The translations under genes were made by a program, and so were the position numbers. A DNA stretch of 64,000 nt from Pseudomonas schmalbachii (GTDB lineage Bacteria; Pseudomonadota; Gammaproteobacteria; Pseudomonadales; Pseudomonadaceae): NCBI RefSeq assembly GCF_017589465.1, contig NZ_JAELYA010000009.1, positions 124,001 through 188,000 of the forward strand. Direction: 5' to 3'. Every line of letters starts with the position of its first letter. Positions within the stretch are counted from its first letter, which is position 1. Below the pieces are notes generated by a model. It was not told the DNA's origin, made no database searches, and was given only the letters and a program-made list of their open reading frames with translations. This document shows positions 41,162-50,254 of the stretch, piece by piece.

Positions 41162-43216
41162 TTACTCCGCCAGCCCCAACACCTTGAGCAGGAACGCATA
41201 CTCCAACGCCACGTCCTTCAGCCCCTGGTAGCGCCCGCTCATGCCTCCGTGGCCGGCGCCGAGGTCGGTCTTGAGCAGCAGCAGGTTGTCGTCGGTCTTG
41301 CTCGCGCGCAGTTTCGCCACCCACTTGGCCGCTTCCCAGTACTGCACGCGGCTGTCGTTGTAGCCGGCCACCACCAGCAGCGCCGGGTAATCCTGGGCGG
41401 AGACGTTCTCGTAGGGCGCGTAGCCTCTGATCCGCGCATACACCTCCGGCTCCTGCGGGTTGCCCCATTCGTCGTACTCGGTGACGGTGAGTGGCAGGTC
41501 GGGGTTGAGCATGGTGTTCAGCACGTCGACGAACGGCACTTCGGCGATGGCCGCGGCGAACAGTCGGGGACGCTGGTTGAGCACCGCGCCGATCAGCAGG
41601 CCGCCGGCGCTGCCGCCGCTGATGGCGAGCTGCGCCGGAGTGCTGTAGCCCTCGGCGCAGAGGTGCTCGGCGCAGGCGATGAAGTCGCCGAAGGTGTTCT
41701 CCTTGTGTTCCAGCTTGCCGGCGCGATACCAGGCCTCGCCCAGTTCGCCGCCGCCGCGCACGTGGGCGATGGCGAAGACGAAGCCGCGCTCCAGCAGGCT
41801 CAGGCGCGCGTGGGAGAACCACGGGTCGAGACTTTCGCCATAGGCGCCGTAGCCGTACAGGTAGAGCGGGGCGGGCTGGCCGTTGGCGATGGCGTCCAGC
41901 ACCTCGCGGCGGGCCACCAGGCTGATCGGCACTTGCATGCCGTCCGCCGCCTGCGCCCAGAGGCGTCGGCTGAGGTAGGCGTCGGCGTCGAACGGGCCTT
42001 CCACCGGGGTTTCCTTCAGGACTTTCTGCTCGCCGCTGGCCAGGTCGAGCTGGCGGATCTGCGCCGGACGGTTCAGCGCCTCGTAGCGCAGGCGGGTCAC
42101 CGGGCTGTCGAATTCCAGGTTGTCCTGCACGTACAGGTTGTAGGCCGCGTCCGGCAGTTCGACGCGGTGTGGCTCCAGACCCTGGGGATGCACCTCGACG
42201 ATCGGCAGGCCGCCTTCGCGCAGGCTGAGGATGTAGGCGCCGGCGCCCAGGCTGACGCCTTCCAGCATCACCTCGTCGCGGTGCGCGATCAGTGGCTGCC
42301 AGTGTTCGCGGGTCGGCTGCTGCTCGCTGGTGTGGAACAGGGCGAAATTGATGCCGGTCTGGTTGCTGCGCATGAACCAGGTCCACTCGCCGTCGAGGCG
42401 GCCGTGGTCCGGGTAGTACTCGTGGCCTTCCTCGCGGGTTGCCAGGCAGCGGAACTCGCCCTGCGGCGCGTCGGCGTCGAGGGTCCAGGCCTCGCAGGTG
42501 GTCTTGCTGTTGAGCAGGAGGATCAACTGGCGCTCGGAGCTGGAGCGGTAGCAGTGCAGGAAGAAGCGGCCGTCGGTCTCCTCGAACACCTGCTCGGCGC
42601 CCTCGTCGCCGAGGCGATGGCGGTACAGCTTGTGCGGGCGGTGGGTGTCGTCGAGTTCGCCGAAGAACAGTGTGCGGTTGTCGTTGGCCCAGGTCATGCT
42701 GCCGTCGCAGTCTTCGAAGGGCAGGGCGCGCACTTCGTCGCTGGCGAGGTCCTTGACGTAGAGCTGGTAGATCTCGTCGCCGCTGGTGTCGAGGCTGTAG
42801 GCGAGCAGCGAATGGTCCGGGCTGACGCTGAAGGCGCCGAGCGACAGGTAGCCGCCGTCGGCCAGCGCATTGGGATCGAGCAGCAGCTGCTCGGCGGCGT
42901 TGTCCACCGTCAGCGAACCGTCCGCCGGACGCGGGCAGCGGTAGTGGCGCGGGTATTCGTCGCCGGCGGTGGTGCGCTGGTAGTACAGCCACGGGCCCCA
43001 CGGCGTCGGCAGGGACAGGTCGGTCTCGCGGATGCGCCCCTTGATCTCCTCGAACAGTTGCTCGCGCAGGGTGGCCTGCCCGGCCAGCTGTTCTTCCAGG
43101 TAGGCGTTCTCCGCCTTGAGGTAGTCGAGCACGTCGTCGGCGTCGCGGTTTTCCAGCCAGGCGTAGGGATCGGCGGCGGCTTCGCGGCGGGCGATGGGGG
43201 GCTGATGGGCGGACAT
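41162..43216 (-). CDS. ptrB: Oligopeptidase B (S9A serine peptidase)
   Basis: A 684-residue prolyl-oligopeptidase-family enzyme that cuts short peptides after Arg or Lys in the cytosol. The N-terminal beta-propeller covers about 70-400. The catalytic Ser lies in AISGGSAGGLLIGAVLNQRP, with Asp near YNDSRVQYWEA and His in LGAGHGGMSGRY. The Glu pairs that select basic P1 residues appear in this family; YDEWGNP is a usual landmark. ATG 43216 has AGGAGA six bases upstream. It is divergent from the membrane-protein gene at 43312. Confidence 0.93.
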   Translation of the reverse strand: MSAHQPPIARREAAADPYAWLENRDADDVLDYLKAENAYLEEQLAGQATLREQLFEEIKGRIRETDLSLPTPWGPWLYYQRTTAGDEYPRHYRCPRPADGSLTVDNAAEQLLLDPNALADGGYLSLGAFSVSPDHSLLAYSLDTSGDEIYQLYVKDLASDEVRALPFEDCDGSMTWANDNRTLFFGELDDTHRPHKLYRHRLGDEGAEQVFEETDGRFFLHCYRSSSERQLILLLNSKTTCEAWTLDADAPQGEFRCLATREEGHEYYPDHGRLDGEWTWFMRSNQTGINFALFHTSEQQPTREHWQPLIAHRDEVMLEGVSLGAGAYILSLREGGLPIVEVHPQGLEPHRVELPDAAYNLYVQDNLEFDSPVTRLRYEALNRPAQIRQLDLASGEQKVLKETPVEGPFDADAYLSRRLWAQAADGMQVPISLVARREVLDAIANGQPAPLYLYGYGAYGESLDPWFSHARLSLLERGFVFAIAHVRGGGELGEAWYRAGKLEHKENTFGDFIACAEHLCAEGYSTPAQLAISGGSAGGLLIGAVLNQRPRLFAAAIAEVPFVDVLNTMLNPDLPLTVTEYDEWGNPQEPEVYARIRGYAPYENVSAQDYPALLVVAGYNDSRVQYWEAAKWVAKLRASKTDDNLLLLKTDLGAGHGGMSGRYQGLKDVALEYAFLLKVLGLAE

Positions 43217-43311
43217 GCGCTCTCCTGGCTGGCGGCGGGGACGCTGGCTGCGCACCCCGGGGGAAAAGGAGCTATCATAAGCGCCCCTTCGCCGCCATCG
43301 CACGCACGCGC

Positions 43312-43782
43312 ATGAACGAACACGATTATATGCTCGCCTGGGGCGCCTACCTGGTCGCCGGCTTCGGGCTGCTGCTGGTCTGCTTCCTGGCGACCGGCTG
43401 GATGTGGCGCTGGCTGCGCGAATCGCTGCGAATCATCGCGCTGGTCCTGCTGTTCACCCCCACTCCGGTGGACCCGGCGAACAACCTCTACGCGCCGGCC
43501 ATCGCCATCACCGCCATGGACATCCTGTTCAAGATCGGCAACAACGCCTGGCGCGCGGTTTCCGACATGGCGCTGATCATGGTCCTCGCCTTCATCGTCT
43601 ACCTGGTGTTCGCCGGCATCCGCTGGTCCATCGAGCGGGCCAGGAAGAAGAGCCAGCGCCAGGCCGAAGCGGCCGACGAGCCGACCCTGCGGCAACTGAT
43701 GCAGCCGTCGCTGATGCCGGATGTGGATACCCGCACCGACGAAGGCGGCGAGCGCCGCATGCGCATCGAGCCGCGCCTCTGA
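43312..43782 (+). CDS. Conserved inner-membrane protein of unknown function
   Basis: A 156-residue protein. Two or three hydrophobic helices (LVAGFGLLLVCFLATGWMWR, ESLRIIALVLLFTPTPVDPA, ALIMVLAFIVYLVFAGIRWS) are followed by a charged cytosolic tail (RARKKSQRQAEAADEPTLRQ). The PTPVDPANNLYAPA segment between helices is notable. I recall a similar gene next to the oligopeptidase gene in P. aeruginosa; function is unknown. The ATG lies 95 bases from the divergent ptrB start. Confidence 0.78.
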   Translation: MNEHDYMLAWGAYLVAGFGLLLVCFLATGWMWRWLRESLRIIALVLLFTPTPVDPANNLYAPAIAITAMDILFKIGNNAWRAVSDMALIMVLAFIVYLVFAGIRWSIERARKKSQRQAEAADEPTLRQLMQPSLMPDVDTRTDEGGERRMRIEPRL

Positions 43783-43872
43783 TCGACATAGACAGACCTT
43801 GCTACCCGCCGGACGGGCGTCCAGCATTGCCATGGATGCCCGCGCCAAACGCTGCCTGAGGAGAACCGAGCC

Positions 43873-44646
43873 ATGTGCGAACTGCTCGGCATGAGTGCAA
43901 ACGTACCCACCGATATCGTCTTCAGCTTCACCGGCCTGATGCAGCGCGGCGGCGGCACCGGCCCGCATCGCGACGGCTGGGGCATCGCCTTCTACGAAGG
44001 GCGCGGCGTGCGGCTGTTCCAGGACCCGCGGGCGAGCATCGATTCGGAAGTGGCGCGGCTGGTGCAGAACTATCCGATCAAGAGCGAAACGGTGATCGGC
44101 CACATCCGCCAGGCCAACGTCGGCAAGGTCTGCCTGTCCAACACCCATCCCTTCGTGCGTGAACTCGGCGGGCGCTACTGGACCTTCGCGCACAACGGCC
44201 AACTGGCGGATTTCCACCCCGAGCCCGGCTGGTACCGGCCGGTGGGCGACACCGACAGCGAGGCGGCCTTCTGCGACCTGCTCAACCGCGTGCGCCAGGC
44301 CTTCCCCGAGCCGGTGCCGGTGGAGGTGCTGCTGCCGACTCTGGTCCGCGCCTGCGACGCCTACCGGCAGAAGGGCGTGTTCAACTGCCTGCTCAGCGAT
44401 GGCGACTGGCTGTTCACCTTCTGCACCAGCAAGCTGGCCTGGATCACCCGCCGCGCGCCGTTCGGCCCTGCGCGGCTGAGGGATGCCGACCTGACGGTGG
44501 ACTTCCAGGCGGAAACCACGCCGGACGACGTGGTCACGGTGATCGCCACCGAACCGCTGACCGACAACGAGGACTGGAATCTGCAGCAGAGTGGCGAATG
44601 GATGCTGTGGTGGCGCGGTGAGATCGTCGACCAGGGCAGGGTTTGA
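43873..44646 (+). CDS. Class II glutamine amidotransferase (YafJ-like)
   Basis: A 257-residue protein. The mature N-terminus begins with the catalytic nucleophile, MCELLGMSANVPTDIVFSF, so Met removal exposes Cys. The family segments HRDGWGIAFYEGRG, VIGHIRQANVGKV and FAHNGQLADF follow in order. It should release ammonia from glutamine or a related gamma-glutamyl compound. The partner and physiological substrate of YafJ-type proteins are unknown. A GAGGAGAAC ribosome site precedes ATG 43873. Confidence 0.88.
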   Translation: MCELLGMSANVPTDIVFSFTGLMQRGGGTGPHRDGWGIAFYEGRGVRLFQDPRASIDSEVARLVQNYPIKSETVIGHIRQANVGKVCLSNTHPFVRELGGRYWTFAHNGQLADFHPEPGWYRPVGDTDSEAAFCDLLNRVRQAFPEPVPVEVLLPTLVRACDAYRQKGVFNCLLSDGDWLFTFCTSKLAWITRRAPFGPARLRDADLTVDFQAETTPDDVVTVIATEPLTDNEDWNLQQSGEWMLWWRGEIVDQGRV

Positions 44647-44817
44647 GACCTGTTCCGCATAAATCACCGCAAAATCGACATGAATCCCATTCACCGACTT
44701 GCCAGTCCGCGACCTTCGGACCAGCCTGAAATCATTCTTCGTGCCTGTGCATGACGCCCGTATTCCCTCCGGACCCAGGGAGGGCGCGAAGGCAACCGAA
44801 CGATCGGGTGAAGAGCC

Positions 44818-45342
44818 ATGCTGCGCAGCTACATTCGTCTGGCCATGTTCGCACTGGGATTGCTGGTAGCGGTACAGGTGCCGGGCTTCATTCATGACTA
44901 TCAATTGCGGGTGGACGCCCATCGCGTCGAGGCCGGGAAGGCCCTGGACGGTTTCAGGGAGACCGCGACGCGATTCTTCGACGGCGACCTGAACGCACTG
45001 CTGGCGCACTACCGCGGCAGCGCCGACCCGGTGTTCCAGCGCGACGCGGACAGCGTGGAAGTGCTGATACGCCGGGCGAAACTGTTCGACACCGAATGGA
45101 AGGTCCTGCAGGCCCCCTGGTATGCGCGGGCCTGGCACATTCTGCTGCGGCCGAACAACGAGCTGCTGCAGGAAACCCTGGACAAGTACGACTACCGCCT
45201 GACGCTCACGCCCGAGTCGATTGCCTGGGGGCTTTGTGGCGGCCTGCTGGCGGCCTGGACCGGCGAGATGCTGCTGTTGCTGGCCGGAGCCCTGGCCGGG
45301 CTTGGCGGCTATCGCCGGGCGGCGCGGCGGCACTGGGGGTGA
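44818..45342 (+). CDS. DUF2937 family protein
   Basis: A 174-residue protein. An N-terminal helix (about 5-25, LAMFALGLLVAVQVPGFIHD), a charged helical middle (AGKALDGFRETATRFFDGDL) and a C-terminal hydrophobic pair (WGLCGGLLAAWTGEMLLLLA) fit the DUF2937 layout. It is probably an inner-membrane protein with a periplasmic domain. Function is unknown. It begins 171 bases after the amidotransferase gene. Confidence 0.8.
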   Translation: MLRSYIRLAMFALGLLVAVQVPGFIHDYQLRVDAHRVEAGKALDGFRETATRFFDGDLNALLAHYRGSADPVFQRDADSVEVLIRRAKLFDTEWKVLQAPWYARAWHILLRPNNELLQETLDKYDYRLTLTPESIAWGLCGGLLAAWTGEMLLLLAGALAGLGGYRRAARRHWG

Positions 45343-45392
45343 GTGCCCGGCGTTGAGGCTGGCTGTGCTCGTGAAGTCTTTGCGGCGCCGGT

Positions 45393-45419
45393 GTTCGCGA
45401 GCAGAGCTCGCTCCTACAG
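45393..45419. repeat. Family B repeat, single intact arm (copy B4)
   Basis: GTTCGCGAGCAGAGCTCGCT followed by CCTACAG is the right arm of the family B palindrome. The left arm (near 45358-45378) is badly degenerate. Confidence 0.6.
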
Positions 45420-45433
45420 GCCGCAATGCCCAC

Positions 45434-45508
45434 CGTAGGTTGGCGCTGAGCAACGCGAAGCCCAACATCGCCATCGTTGGGCTTCACTGCGTTCAGCACC
45501 AACCTACG
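45434..45508. repeat. REP-like palindrome, family A (copy A5)
   Basis: CGTAGGTTGGCGCTGAGCAA is mirrored by TTCAGCACCAACCTACG with inner AAGCCCAAC/GTTGGGCTT. One base of the right arm differs (CACC for CGCC). Confidence 0.85.
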
Positions 45509-45565
45509 CGGGTTATGGCCCAGCCACCCAGCCATATAGTTACGTAGGATGCAAGACAGTTGCTC

Positions 45566-45709
45566 CTACATAAGTCCCGGCTGACCCTCGGCATTCAGCA
45601 GCAATCCCTGTTCCCGCGCACACAGTTCCAGCAGGAAATCCCACACCAGCCGCAGGCGACCGCTGCGGTGCAGCTCCAGGAAGAAGCGCAGGTCGTTCCA
45701 GTCGAACAT
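45566..45709 (-). pseudogene. LysR regulator remnant with the middle deleted
   Basis: The 47-codon frame starts MFDWNDLRFFLELHRSGRL, a typical LysR N-terminus, then jumps directly into RLVWDFLLELCAREQGLLL, which reads like the extreme C-terminus of a LysR protein. The roughly 240 residues between are gone, without a frameshift. The join at GRLRLV may reflect recombination between short repeats. The product cannot bind DNA. It is divergent from the GMC oxidoreductase gene, whose regulator it probably once was. Confidence 0.72.
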
Positions 45710-45821
45710 GGCGGGTCCATCGCTGTTAGAAAACAAACAATAGCTGACCCGAAACGTACGTTTTTTTATCGCCTGCGCGCTACTAGTCTCTAGCCGCATA
45801 ACAAGAACGAGGCTTCTGGCA

Positions 45822-47474
45822 ATGGATTCCTACGACTACCTCATCGTCGGCGCAGGCCCCGCTGGCTGCCTGCTGGCCAACCGGCTCTCCGCCGATCCCG
45901 CCAACCGGGTGCTGCTGCTGGAAGCGGGCGGACCGGACAACTACCCGTGGATTCACATCCCCGTCGGCTACCTCTACTGCATCGGCAACCCGCGCACCGA
46001 CTGGTGTTTCGACACCGAATCCGTGCCCGGCCTGGCCGGCCGCTCGCTGAAGTACCCGCGCGGCAAGGTGCTCGGCGGCTGCTCGTCGATCAACGGCATG
46101 ATCTACATGCGCGGCCAGGCCCGCGACTACGACGGCTGGGCCGCCGAGGGCAATCCCGGCTGGGGCTGGAACGACCTGCTGCCGTTGTTCCTGAAAATGG
46201 AGGACCACTTCTCCGGCGGCAACGCCCTGCATGGCGCCGGCGGCGAATGGCGGGTGGAACGCCAGAGGCTGTCCTGGGCGATCCTCGATGCCTTCCGCGA
46301 GGCCGCCGCGCAGACCGGCATCGCGACCGTCGAAGACTTCAACGGCGGCGACAACGAAGGCTGCGGCTACTTCCAGGTCAATCAGCGCGGCGGCGTGCGC
46401 TGGAATGCCTCGAAAGCCTTCCTGCGCCCTGTCGCCAAACGGCCGAACCTCACCGTGCTGACCGGCGTCGAGGCGCAGCGGCTGATCCTCGAAGACGGCC
46501 GCGCCAGGGGACTGGTGGTGGACTGGCGGGGAGGCCGGCGCGAACTGCGTGCCCGTCGCGAGGTGATCCTGTGCGCCGGCGCCATCGGCTCGCCGGCCAT
46601 CCTGCAGCGCTCCGGCATCGGTCCGCGCGCGCTGCTGGAACGCCTGGGCATCGGCGTGCGCCACGAGCTCGCCGGAGTCGGCGGCAATCTGCAGGACCAC
46701 CTGCAACTGCGCCTGATCTATCGCATCAGCGGCGCGCCCTCGCTGAACCAGATCGCCTCCAGCCTGTGGGGCAAGCTGGGCATGGGGCTGGAATACCTGC
46801 TCAAGCGCAGCGGGCCGCTATCCATGGCGCCAAGCCAGTTGGGCGCGTTCGCCCGGTCCGATCCGTCGCAGCCGTCCGCCAACCTCGAATACCACGTGCA
46901 GCCGCTCTCGCTGGAGCGCTTCGGCGAGCCGCTGCACGACTTCCCGGCGTTCACCGCCTCGGTCTGCGACCTGCGCCCGCAAAGCCGCGGCACCGTACAG
47001 ATCCGCTCTGCCGATCCGCGCGACAAGCCGCTGATCCAGCCCAACTACCTGAGCCATCCCGAGGACCTGCGGGTCGCCGCCGACGCCATTCGCCTGACCC
47101 GGCGCATCGCCGCCGCCCCGGCACTGGCGCGTTTCCGCCCGGAGGAATTCAAGCCGGGACCGGACTATCGCAGCGAGGAAGACCTGCAGCGCGCCGCCGC
47201 GCAGATCGGCACCACCATCTTCCACCCGGCCGGCACCTGCCGCATGGGGCAGGGCATGGATGCAGTGGTCGACAGCCGCCTGCGCGTGCACGGGATTCCT
47301 GGCCTGCGCATCGCCGACGCCTCGATCATGCCGAACCTGACTTCCGGCAACAGTTGCTCGCCGGTGCTGGTGATCGCGGAAAAGGCGGCGCAGATGATCC
47401 TTGCCGATGCCGCCGGCCAGGGCGAAAGCATCGCCACGAGCGGACGGCCGCTCGAACAGACTGTCGCGCCGTGA
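45822..47474 (+). CDS. GMC-family FAD oxidoreductase (choline/alcohol dehydrogenase-like)
   Basis: A 550-residue flavoprotein. The FAD motif is DYLIVGAGPAGCLLANRLSA at the N-terminus; GMC signature 1 reads KVLGGCSSINGMIYMRGQAR and signature 2 GAIGSPAILQRSGIG. The catalytic His lies in FHPAGTCRMG and the C-terminal NLTSGNSCSPVLVIAEKAAQ. It oxidises an alcohol to an aldehyde in the cytosol. BetA-like choline oxidation is possible but no glycine-betaine genes are near, so the substrate is open. Its likely LysR regulator next door is a wreck, so control may be lost. Confidence 0.88.
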   Translation: MDSYDYLIVGAGPAGCLLANRLSADPANRVLLLEAGGPDNYPWIHIPVGYLYCIGNPRTDWCFDTESVPGLAGRSLKYPRGKVLGGCSSINGMIYMRGQARDYDGWAAEGNPGWGWNDLLPLFLKMEDHFSGGNALHGAGGEWRVERQRLSWAILDAFREAAAQTGIATVEDFNGGDNEGCGYFQVNQRGGVRWNASKAFLRPVAKRPNLTVLTGVEAQRLILEDGRARGLVVDWRGGRRELRARREVILCAGAIGSPAILQRSGIGPRALLERLGIGVRHELAGVGGNLQDHLQLRLIYRISGAPSLNQIASSLWGKLGMGLEYLLKRSGPLSMAPSQLGAFARSDPSQPSANLEYHVQPLSLERFGEPLHDFPAFTASVCDLRPQSRGTVQIRSADPRDKPLIQPNYLSHPEDLRVAADAIRLTRRIAAAPALARFRPEEFKPGPDYRSEEDLQRAAAQIGTTIFHPAGTCRMGQGMDAVVDSRLRVHGIPGLRIADASIMPNLTSGNSCSPVLVIAEKAAQMILADAAGQGESIATSGRPLEQTVAP

Positions 47475-47564
47475 AACCACGGCTGGCGTGCAACGGGTGT
47501 CGTGCGATCCACGCAATGATCCATCGAAAAGCGCCGGCCCGCAGTGCGCGGGCCGTCGTCACGC

Positions 47565-48041
47565 TTACCAGCCCAGTTGCTTGTGCAGGCCGAGGGCGTC
47601 GTAGTAGTCGCCCTGGTAGACGATCTTGCCGTCCTTGATCTTGATGAAGCTGACCCCGTCGAACGACAGCGGTTTGTTGGTCGCCGGGGTCTTCGGGTCC
47701 CAGTCGCCGGTGTTGGTGCCGCTGAAGTTCCACTGGAAGGAGATGCCGTCCTCGCCGACGATGGGCTCGCCGGTCATCTTCCACTTCAGGTCCGGCACGG
47801 CGCCGACGAACACCTTGATCACGTTGTCGCGCGCGGCTTCGCGGCCCTTCTGCGGGGTGCCGACGGTGACGTCGAAATACTCCGCATCATCGGCGAGGTA
47901 GCCGGCTGCCTTGTCGGCATCGTGGGCGTTCCATGCCGCCATGTAGTCGTCGACGATCTGTTTTGGCGAGTCTGCCGCCTGGGCCAGGCCGGCGAGGGTG
48001 AACAGCGACAGCAGGTAGAACGCTCTGACGAGGTGACGCAT
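47565..48041 (-). CDS. Exported SnoaL/NTF2-like protein
   Basis: A 158-residue protein with a signal peptide (MRHLVRAFYLLSLFTLAGLA, cleaved near AQA). The mature part has the NTF2 pattern: PKQIVDDYMAAWNAHDADKA, GREAARDNVIKVFVGAVPDL and ISFQWNFSGTNTGDWDP, ending GDYYDALGLHKQLGW. This resembles steroid-isomerase-like/SnoaL ester-cyclase proteins; no activity is assigned. Start at 48041 gives the signal peptide. It lies 86 bases downstream of the SpdH-like gene on the same strand. Confidence 0.8.
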   Translation of the reverse strand: MRHLVRAFYLLSLFTLAGLAQAADSPKQIVDDYMAAWNAHDADKAAGYLADDAEYFDVTVGTPQKGREAARDNVIKVFVGAVPDLKWKMTGEPIVGEDGISFQWNFSGTNTGDWDPKTPATNKPLSFDGVSFIKIKDGKIVYQGDYYDALGLHKQLGW

Positions 48042-48127
48042 GCTTGCCTCCGTTGCGGGCGTGCCCGCGGGTTGTCGGCCGGACGGCCGGATGGGGCGGC
48101 GCCACGGCGGGCGTGGCGCCGGTTGAG

Positions 48128-49990
48128 TCATGCCAGCTCGTCCACTGCGCGCCAGGCTTCGTCGATGGCAGCATGGGCATAGGCGTCCCAGGCCGCGTCG
48201 GAGTTGGCGATGGTGACATTGCCGACTTTAGTGCGGGCCAGGTTCATCAGTTTTTCGCTTTCTTCCTCATCATCGAAGAGGCTGTTGGCGAAGTACGAAT
48301 AGCCGTGGGACCAGCGGTTGACGGTGATCGCCAGGATGTCCTTCCGGTGGTCGAAGCCAGCCGGGCCGAGCATGGCCTGCAACTGCTCGTGGATGGCGCT
48401 TTCCAGTTGCTCGAAGGTCAGGGCGTAGAGCCTGGCGCGGCCGGCGCGGGCCTGGCCGCGGGCGTCCATGCCGCTGTTGGGGCTGGTGGGCACGTGGACC
48501 ATGTGCAGGCCGATGGGCTGGTTCGGATCGCGCGGATGAGTGTAGCCGCCGATGTCCACCGGATAGTCGAGCTTGACCCGGCTGTAGGGCTGCGACGGCG
48601 CATAGATCTCGTGCACGCCGAGCTTGAGGAACGGCTGCCAGTTGCGGATCACCACCTTGGTGTACACCAGCGGGAACTTCACGTTCTGCGCCAGCGCGTG
48701 GGACTGCTCGGCGGACAGGTCGCGCAGCAGGTAGGGGATCATCATGTTGTAGCAGGCCAGCACGCAGTGCCTGCCGCGCACGCGGTGCAGCCGGCCGGTG
48801 CGGCTGTAGCCGACATCGACGCCGCCGTCGCGGTTCTTCACGCTCACCACGGTGCTGTTCAGGCGCAGGCGTACCTTGCTGGCGGGGACGTCCAGCTTCG
48901 CGTAGTCGAACGGCGCGAGGACGATGTCGTTCATGTCCTTGCCGGGCGCCACGCCCGGAATCAGGCCGCGCACCAGCAGGCGCGCCAGCGAGGCGTTGCC
49001 GTCGGGGAAGTGGTAGATGTACGGCTCTTCCATTTCCGCCCGGGCTTCGTCGCTGATCGGCTTCAGGTCCATCGCCGCGAAGCCGGGGAAACCCACCTGG
49101 TAGGCGGCGTCGGCGGCCACCGCGTCGATGCTCAGGGCGGAGAAGTCGTTGGTGCGGCTGAGGAAGTAGCGCGTCGCCGCCGGGCTCAGGCCGACGTCCC
49201 TGAGCAGGAAGTCCTGGTAGCTGGTCTTCTCCAGGTACGCCTGCTTCTCTGCGCGGGTCTTGCCGGCGAGGTAGTCGCGGGGCGCTTCGTGGAGGTCGAT
49301 CAGCGCGGCGCGGTCGGCCTCCGGCAGCGGGAAGTCGTTGATGAACGCGCGCCAGGAGCGGGCATTGAGTTTTTCCGGGGCGATGTCGTCGGCCACCATC
49401 GGCGTCGGGTCGCCGCTGACCAGCTTGTCCTCGCCGAAACCGGCCTTGTCGAAGAACACCCCGCGCGACAGGCCGAGGTCCGGATAGAAATTGCGGTCGA
49501 AGGCCGTCTCGAAGCGGTCCACATCGACGTTGAGCTGCTTGAGCAGGCCGTTGACCGTGTCGCTGTACAGGTGCTTCGGCGACTGGAAGGCTTCGCTGCC
49601 GCCGTAGCCGATGATCATCCGGCCGCCGGCCTCGAACTCGTTGCGCTTGGCGTGGCCGCCGAAGTCGTCGTGGTTCTCGACGATCAGGATGCGCGCCTGC
49701 GGATGCTTCTCGCGGTAGAACCAGGCGGCCGCCAGCCCGCTGATGCCGCCGCCGACCACCACCAGGTCGTACTCTTCCTCCACCTGCAGGCCGTCAGTGT
49801 CGAATGTCTTCTTCTCCCAGCCCATCTGGTGCGCCACCTCGAAGGCGCCCGGATGGCTGCCGCGTAGGCCGGTGAGGGCGGGCGGGTAGTAACGTCCGCC
49901 GGGGGCGGCGCGGAGGATCTGCATCGGCGTAAGGCCGGCGGCGATGGTGAGGGCTACGCCGTTGAGGAAGTCGCGGCGGGTGACGGTCAT
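48128..49990 (-). CDS. spdH: Spermidine dehydrogenase-like FAD protein with Tat signal
   Basis: A 620-residue protein. The twin-arginine signal TRRDFLNGVALTIAAGLTP is followed by an FAD fold, YDLVVVGGGISGLAAAWFYR, at about residue 74, and an amine-oxidase-type middle. Length, signal and motifs fit my memory of P. aeruginosa SpdH, a haem- and FAD-containing enzyme that splits spermidine into 1,3-diaminopropane and 4-aminobutyraldehyde. Tat export places it in the envelope. The adjacent PatD-like dehydrogenase and YdcSTUV transporter support a polyamine role. Start at 49990 is fixed by the signal. The substrate is inferred from similarity and context. Confidence 0.75.
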   Translation of the reverse strand: MTVTRRDFLNGVALTIAAGLTPMQILRAAPGGRYYPPALTGLRGSHPGAFEVAHQMGWEKKTFDTDGLQVEEEYDLVVVGGGISGLAAAWFYREKHPQARILIVENHDDFGGHAKRNEFEAGGRMIIGYGGSEAFQSPKHLYSDTVNGLLKQLNVDVDRFETAFDRNFYPDLGLSRGVFFDKAGFGEDKLVSGDPTPMVADDIAPEKLNARSWRAFINDFPLPEADRAALIDLHEAPRDYLAGKTRAEKQAYLEKTSYQDFLLRDVGLSPAATRYFLSRTNDFSALSIDAVAADAAYQVGFPGFAAMDLKPISDEARAEMEEPYIYHFPDGNASLARLLVRGLIPGVAPGKDMNDIVLAPFDYAKLDVPASKVRLRLNSTVVSVKNRDGGVDVGYSRTGRLHRVRGRHCVLACYNMMIPYLLRDLSAEQSHALAQNVKFPLVYTKVVIRNWQPFLKLGVHEIYAPSQPYSRVKLDYPVDIGGYTHPRDPNQPIGLHMVHVPTSPNSGMDARGQARAGRARLYALTFEQLESAIHEQLQAMLGPAGFDHRKDILAITVNRWSHGYSYFANSLFDDEEESEKLMNLARTKVGNVTIANSDAAWDAYAHAAIDEAWRAVDELA

Positions 49991-50107
49991 GGTGGAATCC
50001 TTGCACGCTGAGGGTTCGGGGCGGGAACCTGTTGTTGTATTGCCCTTCGTTCCAGCGAAGGGAGGCGGCATGCGTGGCCGCAATGGCGGTCCCGGTCGAG
50101 CGGGACA

Positions 50108-50250
50108 CCGTTTGCTTAGGTATAGCTGTGCAACAAGCGAGCGAGCTAGAGCAGGACAAGGCGGAAACAAGAACGGGCCCAGGAGTTTACGAGCGGTAAA
50201 TGACTGGGCCCGTTCTTGTTGACAACGCAGTACTGCCGACGCGCAGCCGT
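50108..50250. repeat. Palindromic element M3 with 17-bp perfect stem
   Basis: AACAAGAACGGGCCCAG (50166-50182) and CTGGGCCCGTTCTTGTT (50204-50220) pair exactly around GAGTTTACGAGCGGTAAATG. On the minus strand the core CATTTACCGCTCGTAAACTC and the flanks TGCGCGTCGG, ACTGCGTTG, CGCCTTG and CTCTAGCTCGC align with element M2 (26189), though the stem is unrelated. CCGTTTGCTTAG (50108) and CCGTTTGTTTAG (50247) flank it as direct repeats. Confidence 0.72.
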
Positions 50251-50254
50251 TTGT

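Noticed and set aside
42910-45474. An 854-codon minus-strand frame
   Set aside because: It runs through ptrB, the membrane-protein gene, the amidotransferase and DUF2937 genes in the wrong frames. It is a shadow of real genes.
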